The position numbers were made by a program, and so were the translations under genes. A model generated the notes under the pieces. It did not search any database and was not told the DNA's origin. It was given only the letters and a program-made list of their open reading frames with translations. DNA of 55,472 bases from Fibrobacterota bacterium (GTDB lineage Bacteria > Fibrobacterota > Chitinivibrionia > Chitinivibrionales > Chitinispirillaceae), in the NCBI GenBank assembly GCA_023412475.1, contig JAEYNR010000053.1, positions 1 to 55,472 of the forward strand. Reading direction: 5' to 3'. Shown here piece after piece: positions 45,311-54,481 of the stretch (the stretch's first letter is position 1; each line of letters starts with the position of its first letter).

Positions 45311-46295
45311 AGGTTTCATATTAACAATCTTCTCTTTTCTGGTATGCGTGCTCTTTGTCGAATCGCAATCAACAGAACTAAAAACGACTCTAAGTCGCTC
45401 TCAAATCACTGTCGGCGAGAAAATAAATTTATCCGTAAATGCCAATATCCCTAAAAACGCAAAATTTACTCCTCCTGCTCCTGAAGACAATTTTGGCAAG
45501 TTGACTGTAAAGGGATGGGATCTTAAGAGAACAGAGCTTAAGGATCACGACAGCGTATCTGTTCAATATCTGATCACCACATTTGTACCTGAAAACTGTA
45601 CTATACCTGCTTTGAAATTTGTTATCGAAGATGGCTTATCCATTGACACTCTCTATACCGAAAACATACCTTTGGAAATCATATCGGTTATAAATACACA
45701 AGACAGTACAATCGACATAAAAGATCTCCGCTCACAGCAGAATGCCGGCGAAGCGCCACTATGGTGGCTTTTGCTGATTATTTTTGTTGTGACAATTCTT
45801 TCGCTCATATTCATTGTGATTTTTATCGGAAAACGACTGCGTAAACCGAAAAAATTACCACCTCCCAAACCGGCCTACGAAGAGGCAATCGAAGCCTTGG
45901 GGATACTACACGGAAAGCGTTACCTCCAGCAGGGTCTGATCAGGGAGTATGTATTTGAGCTTTCAGAAATATTCAAAAGGTATATTGGAAGAAGGTTCAA
46001 TGTTAATGCCGAGGAATACACCGCTGAAGAGCTTATAGCATGGCTTGGGGTTTCTGGTCTGGAAATGAAAATCCGCCATCCAGTCGAATGGTTTTTCCGC
46101 ACTACCGATCTGGTAAAATTTGCTAAATTTACGCCTGACAATCCAACTGTGGAGCGATTCGGAAAAGAGGTGATGGATTTTCTTGAAATAACAAAGCCCC
46201 AGATGTCCGAAACAACTGATTCTCATCAATCTGTGGACCCCTCATCAGAGAACCACAAAAAGGTAATTACTTCAAATACAGGTGAAGATTCATGA
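45303..46295 (+). CDS. BatD-like small membrane protein (Bat operon)
   Basis: A 330-residue protein with a signal peptide (about 1-20), a beta-sandwich periplasmic domain with VGEKINLSVNANIP (34-47) similar to the BatD repeats, a membrane helix (about 151-174) and a helical cytoplasmic tail. In Bacteroidota-type operons a protein of this shape stands just before batA. GGAGG at 45293-45297 supports ATG 45303 over TTG 45291. Overlaps DUF445 and batA by a few bases. Confidence 0.75.
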   Translation: MDKGFILTIFSFLVCVLFVESQSTELKTTLSRSQITVGEKINLSVNANIPKNAKFTPPAPEDNFGKLTVKGWDLKRTELKDHDSVSVQYLITTFVPENCTIPALKFVIEDGLSIDTLYTENIPLEIISVINTQDSTIDIKDLRSQQNAGEAPLWWLLLIIFVVTILSLIFIVIFIGKRLRKPKKLPPPKPAYEEAIEALGILHGKRYLQQGLIREYVFELSEIFKRYIGRRFNVNAEEYTAEELIAWLGVSGLEMKIRHPVEWFFRTTDLVKFAKFTPDNPTVERFGKEVMDFLEITKPQMSETTDSHQSVDPSSENHKKVITSNTGEDS

Positions 46296-47296
46296 GATTC
46301 AGAGATCCAGAATTTTTCCTTCTTTTTATTTTATGGCTGCCTGTGATCTGGATCTATATCCGCAGGGAGAGGAAATACAAACCTGCTGTTACATTTTCCG
46401 ATCTTTCCGCACTTAATAAAATCAAGCCATCATTTTTTGTCAAAGCACGCCATGTTCTTCTTCCTTTGCGCCTTATAGGAATCGGACTTCTTATTGTGGC
46501 ACTGGCACGTCCTCAGCAAGGCAGAACCGATGAAGAAGTTTCCACTGAAGGAGTGGATATAATGCTGGTTTTAGATATTTCCGAAAGCATGCGCGCATTG
46601 GATTTCAAGCCAGATAACCGGCTTACTGTGGCCAAAGCAACGATTCGTGATTTTATTAAAAAAAGGCAGCACGACCGTATCGGTATGGTCATTTTCGGAG
46701 CCCGCAGCTTTACCAAATGTCCTCTTACTCTGGACTATGCAGTCCTGGACCAGTTTATTGAAAATATTACATTTACCGATTTCAGTTCGCAAACAGCTAT
46801 AGGTACTGCTCTTGCAACTGCTGCAAACCGGCTAAAAGACTCACCCGCCAAAAGCAAAGTGATTATTCTTCTCACAGACGGAGCAAGTAATGCTGGTGAG
46901 ATACCGCCTCTTACCGCAGCAAAAGCCGCCAGTGAACTGGGAATGAAAATCTATACCATAGGAGTGGGAAGAGAAGGCCAGGTACCAATCCCGGTTCAGA
47001 TTAGAAATCCTTTTACCGGCGAAATAACTCAGCAAACACAGATGATGCAGTCTGATCTCGATGAAAAAACACTGAAAGAAATTGCAGATATTTCCAAAGG
47101 TACCTATTTCCGTGCCCGTGATGTGGAGAGTCTGCAAAACATTTATAATCAAATAGACGAGATGGAAAAAACCGAAATAAAAACCAAAATCTTTACCTCT
47201 TATGAAGAGCGTTTTTACCCATGGTTATGGGCTGGATTTCTGGTTTTAATGTTGGAACTGATTTTACAGCATTCCCGTTTCAGACGTATTCCCTAG
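46292..47296 (+). CDS. batA: BatA, von Willebrand A domain membrane protein
   Basis: A 334-residue protein: two N-terminal membrane helices (about 7-23 and 57-73), a cytoplasm/periplasm-facing VWA domain with metal-adhesion site DISES (95-99), Thr in the TALAT segment and LLTDGASNAG, and a C-terminal membrane helix (about 308-328). BatA works with BatB in the Bat system implicated in aerotolerance/envelope stress. The start overlaps the previous stop (ATGA). Confidence 0.92.
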   Translation: MRFRDPEFFLLFILWLPVIWIYIRRERKYKPAVTFSDLSALNKIKPSFFVKARHVLLPLRLIGIGLLIVALARPQQGRTDEEVSTEGVDIMLVLDISESMRALDFKPDNRLTVAKATIRDFIKKRQHDRIGMVIFGARSFTKCPLTLDYAVLDQFIENITFTDFSSQTAIGTALATAANRLKDSPAKSKVIILLTDGASNAGEIPPLTAAKAASELGMKIYTIGVGREGQVPIPVQIRNPFTGEITQQTQMMQSDLDEKTLKEIADISKGTYFRARDVESLQNIYNQIDEMEKTEIKTKIFTSYEERFYPWLWAGFLVLMLELILQHSRFRRIP

Positions 47297-47304
47297 GATA
47301 AAAT

Positions 47305-48327
47305 ATGAAATTTGGAAATCCTGAATATTTCCTTTTATGGTTGCTGCTGCCGGTACTGATAGGCCTTTTCATCTGGGCTTATCAAAGAAAAACTGCAGCC
47401 CTGAAACGTTTCGCATCACTTGAGCTTATAAGAAAACTGACACCATCGGCAGGCCTTTCCCGTCAGATTGTAAAGTGGACTCTATTCTGCTTTTTCTTTT
47501 TCTTTATGGTATTTGCTCTGACCAGACCCAGATTTGGAGTAAAGATGGAAATGGTAGAGAGAAAGGGAATCGATATTATAGTTGCATTGGACATCTCCCA
47601 AAGCATGCTGGCAGAAGATATCACTCCTAACAGAATCGAAAGAGCAAAACATGAAGTCTCAAAGCTTATCGACAAGCTTAACGGAGATCGCATAGGAATC
47701 GTGGTATTCGCAGGTGAAAGTTTTGTGCAATGCCCTCTGACCCTTGATTACGGTGCAGCCAAGATGTTCCTGGATGCTGTTACCACTGGGTGGGTCGATC
47801 TTCAGGGAACCGCATTATCGGATGCCATAGAACAATCTATGCAGGCCTTTAATTCCAAAACAAAAAAGCACAAAGTTCTCATATTGATTTCTGATGGTGA
47901 AGATCACCAGGGAAAAGCTGCCGAGATGGCCAAAGCTGCATCCAAAGAAGGAATTATAATCTATACCATCGGGGTTGGTTCTGAAGGTGGTGCACCTATC
48001 CCTATTAGCAAAAGAGGCGGTTCGATCACCTATAAAAAGGATAAATCCGGAAACCTGGTAATGACCAGACTGGATCCCAGAACACTGGAAATTATCGCAA
48101 AAGAAGCTAATGGTAAATTTTTCCATGCAGGTAACGACTCCGATCTTGAACGTATCATCGGTGAAATAGCTTCTATGGAAAAAAAGGATCTTGGTATGAG
48201 TAAACTTAGCACTTATGAGGAGCAGTATCAGATTTTTCTTACCTTTGCATTGTTGCTGTTGATAGTGGAGTTTTTTATTCCTGAGCGGGTTTCAAGGAAA
48301 AAGGAATGGAAAGGCCGTTTTGAATAA
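47305..48327 (+). CDS. batB: BatB, von Willebrand A domain membrane protein
   Basis: A 340-residue paralogue of BatA with two N-terminal helices (about 7-24 and 57-74), a VWA domain with MIDAS DISQS (96-100) and LISDGEDHQG, and a C-terminal helix (about 306-325). AGGATA precedes ATG 47305, 8 bp after the batA stop. Expected to associate with BatA and the TPR protein BatC. Confidence 0.92.
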   Translation: MKFGNPEYFLLWLLLPVLIGLFIWAYQRKTAALKRFASLELIRKLTPSAGLSRQIVKWTLFCFFFFFMVFALTRPRFGVKMEMVERKGIDIIVALDISQSMLAEDITPNRIERAKHEVSKLIDKLNGDRIGIVVFAGESFVQCPLTLDYGAAKMFLDAVTTGWVDLQGTALSDAIEQSMQAFNSKTKKHKVLILISDGEDHQGKAAEMAKAASKEGIIIYTIGVGSEGGAPIPISKRGGSITYKKDKSGNLVMTRLDPRTLEIIAKEANGKFFHAGNDSDLERIIGEIASMEKKDLGMSKLSTYEEQYQIFLTFALLLLIVEFFIPERVSRKKEWKGRFE

Positions 48328-48337
48328 GGATAAGTCT

Positions 48338-49150
48338 ATGAGAATATTCATAAAAGCTTTGTTGCCCCTTCTACTTCTGTGCTGCTTCTCTGTTTGCAGT
48401 GCAGATGAAATATATTCTAAAAACCATAAAGCAAACGAGCTATACAAACAGGGCAAATACGATGAAGCTTTGAAATTGTATGAAGATGCGCTCCTTCTTT
48501 CGCCCTCTGATGAAAAACTTAAGATGAATCACGGCTCTGCCCTCTACAGACTTGGTGATTATGATAAGGCAGAGGAATCATACAATGGAGCACTAGCTGT
48601 AAAGGATACGAAGATAAGATCAGATGCTCATTATAATATGGGAAACATTCTATATAAAAAAGCAGAACAAATCCAGCATCAGGATCTGCAGGGCGCACAG
48701 GAAAAACTTAAATCTGCCTTAGAGCACTATATTGAATCTCTTGACCTTAGCCCTGAGAATATCGACGCTAAATGGAATCTGCAACTGACACACCAGAAAA
48801 TTAAGCAACTGGAACAGCAACAGCAACAACAACAACAGCAGCAAAATCAGCAGAACAAAGACAATAAAGACGACAAAAATAAGAATAATGAGAATAATCA
48901 GCAACAAAATGATGAGCAGAAAGAAGACCAACAAAAACAAGAGGATAACAAAGAGGAACAGAAAGACCAAAATCAGCAACAGCAGCAGCAACAACAACAA
49001 TCAGAAATGAAGGAATCCGAAGAGCAACAGAAGGAAATGAAAAAGGAAGATGCACGCAGACTCCTTGAGCTTTATGCTGATGATGCTGACTCGCTAAACA
49101 AACCTACCAAAAAGAAGTCAAAAACCAGACAGCCTGAACAGGATTGGTAA
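48338..49150 (+). CDS. batC: BatC, exported TPR protein with Gln/Lys-rich region
   Basis: A 270-residue protein: signal peptide (MRIFIKALLPLLLLCCFSVC), three TPR units (about 27-135), then an extreme low-complexity region of Gln, Asn, Lys and Glu with two poly-Gln tracts (about 158-168 and 211-221) and a charged C-terminus. The TPRs are the expected docking part. AAGGA lies 7 bases before ATG 48338; the longer frame from TTG 48320 is less likely. In the opposite strand the tract produces a false poly-Leu ORF. Confidence 0.88.
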   Translation: MRIFIKALLPLLLLCCFSVCSADEIYSKNHKANELYKQGKYDEALKLYEDALLLSPSDEKLKMNHGSALYRLGDYDKAEESYNGALAVKDTKIRSDAHYNMGNILYKKAEQIQHQDLQGAQEKLKSALEHYIESLDLSPENIDAKWNLQLTHQKIKQLEQQQQQQQQQQNQQNKDNKDDKNKNNENNQQQNDEQKEDQQKQEDNKEEQKDQNQQQQQQQQQSEMKESEEQQKEMKKEDARRLLELYADDADSLNKPTKKKSKTRQPEQDW

Positions 49151-49152
49151 AG

Positions 49153-49920
49153 ATGCATAAATTCAGCTATTTTGAGTTACCGGGAGAAAAAAATCAGTTT
49201 ATACGTGGCTCTTTACACATCAGCGACTCAAAAGAACAAAAACCCTGGTTTATTTTTTGCCATGGTTTTACCGGTCAGAGGATGGGACCAGGCTATCTGT
49301 TTGTAAAACTTTCCAGAGCACTTGCAGACGCAGGGTTTTGCTCAGTGAGATTTGATTTTCGCGGTTCTGGAGAAAGTGATGGAGAATTCTTTGAAATGAA
49401 TGTCTCCACAATGAAAAATGATCTGATGGCGGTTATTTCGTGGCTAAAGAAAAACTACAATCCATCCGCTCTCTATTTATTAGGGCACAGTTTCGGTGGA
49501 ATGATCGCCTCCCTGTGCAGCCACGATGCAGATGGAGTGGCATTATTGTCACCGGTTGGAAATCCACAAAAACTGATTCTAAGTCAGAATAAAATTATTG
49601 AGTCTGGTCGCAACTCAAATGGTTATTACGAACATGGTCCACATGAAATGGACTCATCATTTGCTACCTTTCTACTAGGGGTAAATCCAGTGGATACGCT
49701 CTGTAAGTCCCTTAAGGGAGCGCTTCTTCTTATTCAAGGTGATGCCGATAAGTCGATATCTGTGGAGGAATCTGCTGTTTATATCAACGTGGCCCGTAAA
49801 TGCGGTATAGGTTGTGAATATCACGTTTTTAATGGAGCCGATCACAATTTTTCCCGTGTCTGTGATGTTTTAATGCTCTGCAGAACAGTGATCAATTGGG
49901 CAAAGGAGCACTCATTGTGA
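49153..49920 (+). CDS. Alpha/beta hydrolase in the Bat operon
   Basis: A 255-residue alpha/beta hydrolase: oxyanion/early motif FCHGFTGQR (35-43), nucleophile elbow GHSFGG (111-116; Ser113), acid Asp199 in LIQGDADKS and His231 in GADHNFS. All triad residues are present. The lid and sequence pattern resemble small esterases/thioesterases. It lies between batC and batD, two bp after batC, and its stop overlaps the batD GTG; a lipid or acyl substrate linked to envelope stress is conjecture. Confidence 0.85.
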   Translation: MHKFSYFELPGEKNQFIRGSLHISDSKEQKPWFIFCHGFTGQRMGPGYLFVKLSRALADAGFCSVRFDFRGSGESDGEFFEMNVSTMKNDLMAVISWLKKNYNPSALYLLGHSFGGMIASLCSHDADGVALLSPVGNPQKLILSQNKIIESGRNSNGYYEHGPHEMDSSFATFLLGVNPVDTLCKSLKGALLLIQGDADKSISVEESAVYINVARKCGIGCEYHVFNGADHNFSRVCDVLMLCRTVINWAKEHSL

Positions 49921-52499
49921 GCAGAATAATTTTAGTTTTTATTCTTTATACACTAACTGTAGTGTCTGTTTCCGCTCAGGTTCGCTTTTCCGCCACAACA
50001 GAGCGAACACAGATCTCTATGGGTGAACAGGTGGTAATTACCGCAACCCTTATAACCGATCGCAAATCAGCAACTCCTTCTGCTCCTTCGGTAAGCAATA
50101 CTGATGGTTTCACAGTATTAAAAACCGACCAGCGTCAATCCTCTTCATCTTCTATACAAATTATTAATGGAAAAGCCAGCCAGAAAACTGAAATTTACCA
50201 AATTTTCAATTACTACATTTCTCCCTCAAAGGTTGGCAGCTTCACATTTCCATCACTGGAGGTTAGTGTTGATGGGAAAAGTTTTAAAACCGATCCCATT
50301 GCTTTCGCAGTTAAAAATGAAGTCGTAGCCAATGCTGACATCAGAGTGTTTCTTCAGCTAAACAAACGCTCTCTTTATGTGGGCGAACAGACTATGTTAA
50401 CCTTTAAAGTGGCACAGAAAGCTCAATCTTCCACTGATGTGAATAATGGTTTCATGTCTGCTCTGGAAAAGTTGGAAAAAACGTTTGGAAGCGATTTCGC
50501 TTTGAACAGATTATTCACTAATCAAATCAGTACTACTCAGGAGCGAATCGATGGTGAAATATACAAAGTTTATTCATTGCGTTATGCATTATATCCGGTA
50601 AACAGTGGCACTTTTAACATTCAATCGATCCCATTCAGTTACCAGGAACTTAGAAGAGTACGTGCCAGAAGATCAGATCCGTTTTTTGATGATTTCTTTG
50701 ACATGAACAGTTTCTTTGGTGGTGGAGTTCAGGCAGTGGATAAGAATGCCTTATCCAACAGTCTCTCCATAACTGTTAAGCCACTACCTTCTGCTCCTTC
50801 TGGATTTACCGGTTCTGTGGGAAAGTTTTCTCTTTCTGCAAGTATCAACCCGAAACAAATTCCTGCAGGAGAGGCGGTTACTCTGAAGATATCCCTGAAA
50901 GGATCGACCAGACCTGGAAGTATCGGAGATGTAATATTGCCGGAAATATCTGACTGCGAAGTATTTAAACCTGAGCAGCAAACGTCAATCGACACCACGA
51001 TTAATGGACTGTCAACCAGGAGAACATACAAATACCTTCTTATTCCCAGAAAAGAGGGTACCCTTGTAATTCCGCCAGTTTCTCTTCTTTATTTTGATAC
51101 AGAATCCGGCACATACAAAAAAGCTTCTTCCGACACTTTAAAGATAGCTGTAAGCAAAGGAAAAGAAAACGGAATAGCACAGAACCGCTATCTTACCCAG
51201 GAAGAGATTAGAGAGGTGGGTAAAGATATCCGTTATATTAAGACAGGTATTAAAATTAAAAATCAACAGGAGCGCCCTTACCAGGAACCGTTCATTTATC
51301 TGCTTTTTCCGATTCCGTTCATCATTTTTATCCTGTCAATATTATACCGGTTTCAATCTTCCAGACAAAAAAAGAACGCTTCACAGCAGATTCGCCGTAA
51401 AGCACTTTCAGCCGCACAAAAAAAACTTTCTGCTCTCAAAAAGAAACATTCCAGCCTTTCATCATCGCAGTTTCTTGGAACGGTTTCAGAAACCATTGAG
51501 CAGTATATCTCCCAAAAATTTGGTTTCGCTTCCACCGGAAGAACTCTGGATGAACTTAAAAACGAGCTTCTATCTCAAAATGCCGACAAACAGATCGTAG
51601 CCGATCTTACCTCTTTTATTGAAGATCTTGATGGTTACCGTTTTGGAGGACAGACTCTGGATGATTCATCCAGGATTTCTGTTCTCGATAAAACCTCCAC
51701 ATTTCTTCATGGTCTTCAGAAGAGTTCCAAAAAGGGAGGTGTTGTTATGAGCCGCACTTTAGCTGTCTTTCTGGGGTATATGTTTATCTGTGGTAATGTG
51801 TATTCAGCTCCGGTTGATCTCTGGTTTGAAAAAGCAAATCAGGCATACGCCAATGAGCAATATGACAGTGCCGCATTTTATTATGAAAAGATAGTGGAAT
51901 CGGGAATATCCAATAGTGCCGTTTTTTATAATCTTGGAAATACCTGTTTCCGTCAGAAAAAGACTGGTCTGGCCCGTTATTTCTTTGAAAAAGCGGCAAA
52001 ACTAGATCACCAGGATTCTGATATCGTATCTAATATCCGCTACATCAAAGCCAATATTATTGACAAAACGCCTGAACAGCAACGCGGCTTTCTGGAAAAT
52101 CTACTCTGGCATTTACATATATTTTTCCCGCTCAAAACTCAGCTCTGGATACTGTTCTCACTTTTAATAACAGTCTCTGTACTGCTTTCTTTGAGCCTTT
52201 ATTTTTCTGGTAATGGCCGTCTTTGGCTTATCTATCTTTCGGTTCTTTTGTCGCTTATGACAGTGATAACCGGAATCTCAACCGGTATTAAAATTTATGA
52301 ACTGGAAAAAATTTCATATGCCATACTTCTGGCTCCTTCTTCGGAAGCTCGCAACGAACCGGATGGAAGCAAAGTACTTTTTACGGTTCATGAGGGTACA
52401 AAGTTCCAAATCCGCAAAGTAAATGGCTCCTGGGCATTGATTAGTCTTCCAAATGGCGTAAGCGGATGGATAGAACTAAAAAAACTTGGTAAAATCTGA
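49917..52499 (+). CDS. batD: BatD joined in frame to BatE
   Basis: An 860-residue frame. Residues 1-~470 are BatD: signal peptide, Ig-like repeats beginning ISMGEQVVITATL and YVGEQTMLTFKV, and a membrane helix (about 460-480), followed by a coiled cytoplasmic segment. From residue 611 the frame runs into BatE: a second signal peptide (MSRTLAVFLGYMFICGNVYS), TPRs (DLWFEKANQAYANEQYD), two membrane helices (about 730-765) and an SH3b-like end (KVNGSWALISLPNGVSGWI). No stop codon separates them. GTG 49917 overlaps the hydrolase stop (GTGA) with AAGGAG nine bases upstream. Either a real fusion or two proteins from one frame; see the internal start. Confidence 0.9.
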   Translation: MSRIILVFILYTLTVVSVSAQVRFSATTERTQISMGEQVVITATLITDRKSATPSAPSVSNTDGFTVLKTDQRQSSSSSIQIINGKASQKTEIYQIFNYYISPSKVGSFTFPSLEVSVDGKSFKTDPIAFAVKNEVVANADIRVFLQLNKRSLYVGEQTMLTFKVAQKAQSSTDVNNGFMSALEKLEKTFGSDFALNRLFTNQISTTQERIDGEIYKVYSLRYALYPVNSGTFNIQSIPFSYQELRRVRARRSDPFFDDFFDMNSFFGGGVQAVDKNALSNSLSITVKPLPSAPSGFTGSVGKFSLSASINPKQIPAGEAVTLKISLKGSTRPGSIGDVILPEISDCEVFKPEQQTSIDTTINGLSTRRTYKYLLIPRKEGTLVIPPVSLLYFDTESGTYKKASSDTLKIAVSKGKENGIAQNRYLTQEEIREVGKDIRYIKTGIKIKNQQERPYQEPFIYLLFPIPFIIFILSILYRFQSSRQKKNASQQIRRKALSAAQKKLSALKKKHSSLSSSQFLGTVSETIEQYISQKFGFASTGRTLDELKNELLSQNADKQIVADLTSFIEDLDGYRFGGQTLDDSSRISVLDKTSTFLHGLQKSSKKGGVVMSRTLAVFLGYMFICGNVYSAPVDLWFEKANQAYANEQYDSAAFYYEKIVESGISNSAVFYNLGNTCFRQKKTGLARYFFEKAAKLDHQDSDIVSNIRYIKANIIDKTPEQQRGFLENLLWHLHIFFPLKTQLWILFSLLITVSVLLSLSLYFSGNGRLWLIYLSVLLSLMTVITGISTGIKIYELEKISYAILLAPSSEARNEPDGSKVLFTVHEGTKFQIRKVNGSWALISLPNGVSGWIELKKLGKI
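51733..51739 (+). promoter_or_regulatory. Internal Shine-Dalgarno for batE inside the batD frame
   Basis: AGGGAGG lies 7 bases before ATG 51747, which begins a complete signal peptide. This spacing and strength equal or exceed those of the annotated starts elsewhere in the operon. Confidence 0.7.
51747..52499 (+). CDS. batE: BatE from internal start (TPR, SH3b)
   Basis: The 250-residue protein that would result from ATG 51747: signal peptide, about two TPR units (21-95), two membrane helices and an SH3b domain. This is exactly the expected BatE architecture and size. The reading frame, however, is the same as that of batD, with no stop between, so this entry is an alternative or additional product rather than a separate locus. 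Confidence 0.6.
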   Translation: MSRTLAVFLGYMFICGNVYSAPVDLWFEKANQAYANEQYDSAAFYYEKIVESGISNSAVFYNLGNTCFRQKKTGLARYFFEKAAKLDHQDSDIVSNIRYIKANIIDKTPEQQRGFLENLLWHLHIFFPLKTQLWILFSLLITVSVLLSLSLYFSGNGRLWLIYLSVLLSLMTVITGISTGIKIYELEKISYAILLAPSSEARNEPDGSKVLFTVHEGTKFQIRKVNGSWALISLPNGVSGWIELKKLGKI

Positions 52500-52545
52500 C
52501 AGCCCCTCTTTATTCTTGCCTTGATACTTCGTTAATAGTAAACTG

Positions 52546-52574
52546 AAGAGGCCTTTTAATAAAGGCCTCTTTTT
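52546..52574 (+). terminator. Intrinsic terminator of the Bat operon
   Basis: AAGAGGCCTTT (52546-52556) and AAAGGCCTCTT (52561-52571) are perfect 11-base arms around a TAAT loop, continuing into a T-run to 52574. It ends 47 bp past the batD/E stop. Confidence 0.9.
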
Positions 52575-52602
52575 ATTTAAAAAACCTAAACCTGAACATA
52601 AA

Positions 52603-54450
52603 ATGTTTCCTGTTTTCAATAAAAATCCCACTATCGCATACATCCTGTCAGTGTTGCTTATAACGGCATTTACCCAAATAGTTCTTTTTTTAATGCTTAG
52701 CAGCGATTATCTATCATGGTGGCATCTTGCATTGTTACCGGCCCCATTACTTGTCGCTATTCCGTTAATTTGTCTCAAAGTGAAAAGTACGATCAACTCA
52801 TTTATCCATCTTTTAACCCTTCAGACTCTTCCTCAATTAAAAGCTGTCAGTGCAAATGGAGGAGAACTGGGAAAACTCTCAGATGCAATCTGTGGACTTG
52901 TAGAGGAAAACATGCTTTTTCGCACCAGATTTTCAGAGCTTAGAAAATCACATCTGGATCACTATTTACATTTTGACGATCTTTCGGAGTGGTTACCCTG
53001 TGCAACATTTATCATCAACAAAGAGTACAGGATTTGCAACTGTAATAAAAATGCGCTAAGTATGTTCGGATATGATTCCCTGAATCAGTTAATTTCAAGG
53101 AATTTTTTAGATTTTATATCAGATTCAAAACGATCTGAATTTCAACTGTCTTCTGAGGGATCCCAATCTTTATCGGAATCAGAATCGGTAATGTTAAGAA
53201 GAGATGGCATCGGATTCATTGCCAATATGTATGTTTTACCGGACCTGAGAAATGAAGCAGGAGAAAAGCGCTTCTTTATCTTTATAAAACAATTTGAGAA
53301 TGAAACAGAAAATCAGATAATTTTAACAAAACAGAGTAGTTTTATTTATAACATTGAATCATTAAGCCGCCTGGCAGGTGGCATAGCCCATGATTTTAAC
53401 AACATACTGGGAGCGATTTCCGGTTATGCAGAAATTATTTACAATAAGTATTCAACAGATAACAAGTTGATAAAGTATAGTAAGATGATACAATCTGCCA
53501 GCAGACGTGGTTCAGCTCTTTCTGAAAAACTTCTTCAGTTTGCGCGTAAGAACAAGATAGTTATGTCCAGTTTTAATGTCAACGATTCTCTGGCTTTCCT
53601 GAAAGATATTTTTACAGACTCAGAATTTACCATTCAGGTCAAATTTCACCTGAAAGCTCAAGACTCCTTTATTCTTGGAGACATCGAACAATTCCGTAAT
53701 GCACTTACCAATATCGCAATGAATGCACAGGAAACAATGCCTGATGGTGGAGAGGTGAATATCACCACTAAAAATGTAACGATAGAAAATTCATCCTGTT
53801 CGCATCTTTTCGCTATTGTACCTGGTTATTATGTAGCAATACTTATTTCTGATAGCGGAACTTGTATAAACAAGCAGGATCTTTCGCATATGTTTGAGCC
53901 CTTCTATACATCCAAAGATCGATCCCATAACACAGGACTGGGACTGGCTTGTGCCTACGGAATAATTAAACGTCATAATGGTTTTATCGATGTAGAAAGT
54001 GCACCAGGAAAAGGAACCACCTTTACACTTTATTTTCCGGTGTACAATGTTGAATTACGATCCTTAGTTGAAGAGAACATGCCTGCAAATAAAAGGATTT
54101 TGCTTGTTGATGATGAATTGATGATAAGAGAGGCGATTGGAGAGACCCTTAGCTGGTTAGGGTTTTCTGTTTCAACTGCAGAAAGTGGAGATGAAGCGAT
54201 TAAGATGCTTCAAGAGGCGCCTCAATCCTATGATCTGATTATTCTTGATATGATTATGCCTGGTATGAGTGGTAAAGATTGCATTGTAAGGATAAAAGAA
54301 TTAAAAAGAGAAATCAAGATACTTATCAGTTCTGGCTTTAGCGAAGAGATGGATCAGACGAGTCTGATAGAGATGGGTGTATCAGGTATACTGGTAAAGC
54401 CATTTGAGTCTGCGCAATTGTCTGAGGCGATTTATGAGGCTTTAGGTTAG
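52603..54450 (+). CDS. Hybrid sensor histidine kinase (two-TM, PAS, HisKA, HATPase, receiver)
   Basis: A 615-residue membrane kinase: two N-terminal helices (about 10-31 and 40-58), a PAS domain (about 125-235), HisKA with His263 (GGIAHDFNNIL), N-box around Asn374 and the ATP lid DSGTCINKQDLSHMFEPFYT (417-436), and a C-terminal receiver with Asp549 (IILDMIMPG) and Lys599 (VKP). The G1 box is DSGT instead of DxGxG, but the GLGLA loop (445-449) is intact. It shares the kinase-PAS-receiver layout with the left-edge kinase, without the ABC-like part. No cognate regulator is adjacent. Confidence 0.9.
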   Translation: MFPVFNKNPTIAYILSVLLITAFTQIVLFLMLSSDYLSWWHLALLPAPLLVAIPLICLKVKSTINSFIHLLTLQTLPQLKAVSANGGELGKLSDAICGLVEENMLFRTRFSELRKSHLDHYLHFDDLSEWLPCATFIINKEYRICNCNKNALSMFGYDSLNQLISRNFLDFISDSKRSEFQLSSEGSQSLSESESVMLRRDGIGFIANMYVLPDLRNEAGEKRFFIFIKQFENETENQIILTKQSSFIYNIESLSRLAGGIAHDFNNILGAISGYAEIIYNKYSTDNKLIKYSKMIQSASRRGSALSEKLLQFARKNKIVMSSFNVNDSLAFLKDIFTDSEFTIQVKFHLKAQDSFILGDIEQFRNALTNIAMNAQETMPDGGEVNITTKNVTIENSSCSHLFAIVPGYYVAILISDSGTCINKQDLSHMFEPFYTSKDRSHNTGLGLACAYGIIKRHNGFIDVESAPGKGTTFTLYFPVYNVELRSLVEENMPANKRILLVDDELMIREAIGETLSWLGFSVSTAESGDEAIKMLQEAPQSYDLIILDMIMPGMSGKDCIVRIKELKREIKILISSGFSEEMDQTSLIEMGVSGILVKPFESAQLSEAIYEALG

Positions 54451-54481
54451 GGGGACGGACCACTTTAATCTCTTGCATGTT

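Noticed and set aside
48719..49055. Antisense poly-Leu/Val frames opposite batC
   Set aside because: They are the reverse complement of the Gln codon tract and would encode only hydrophobic runs.
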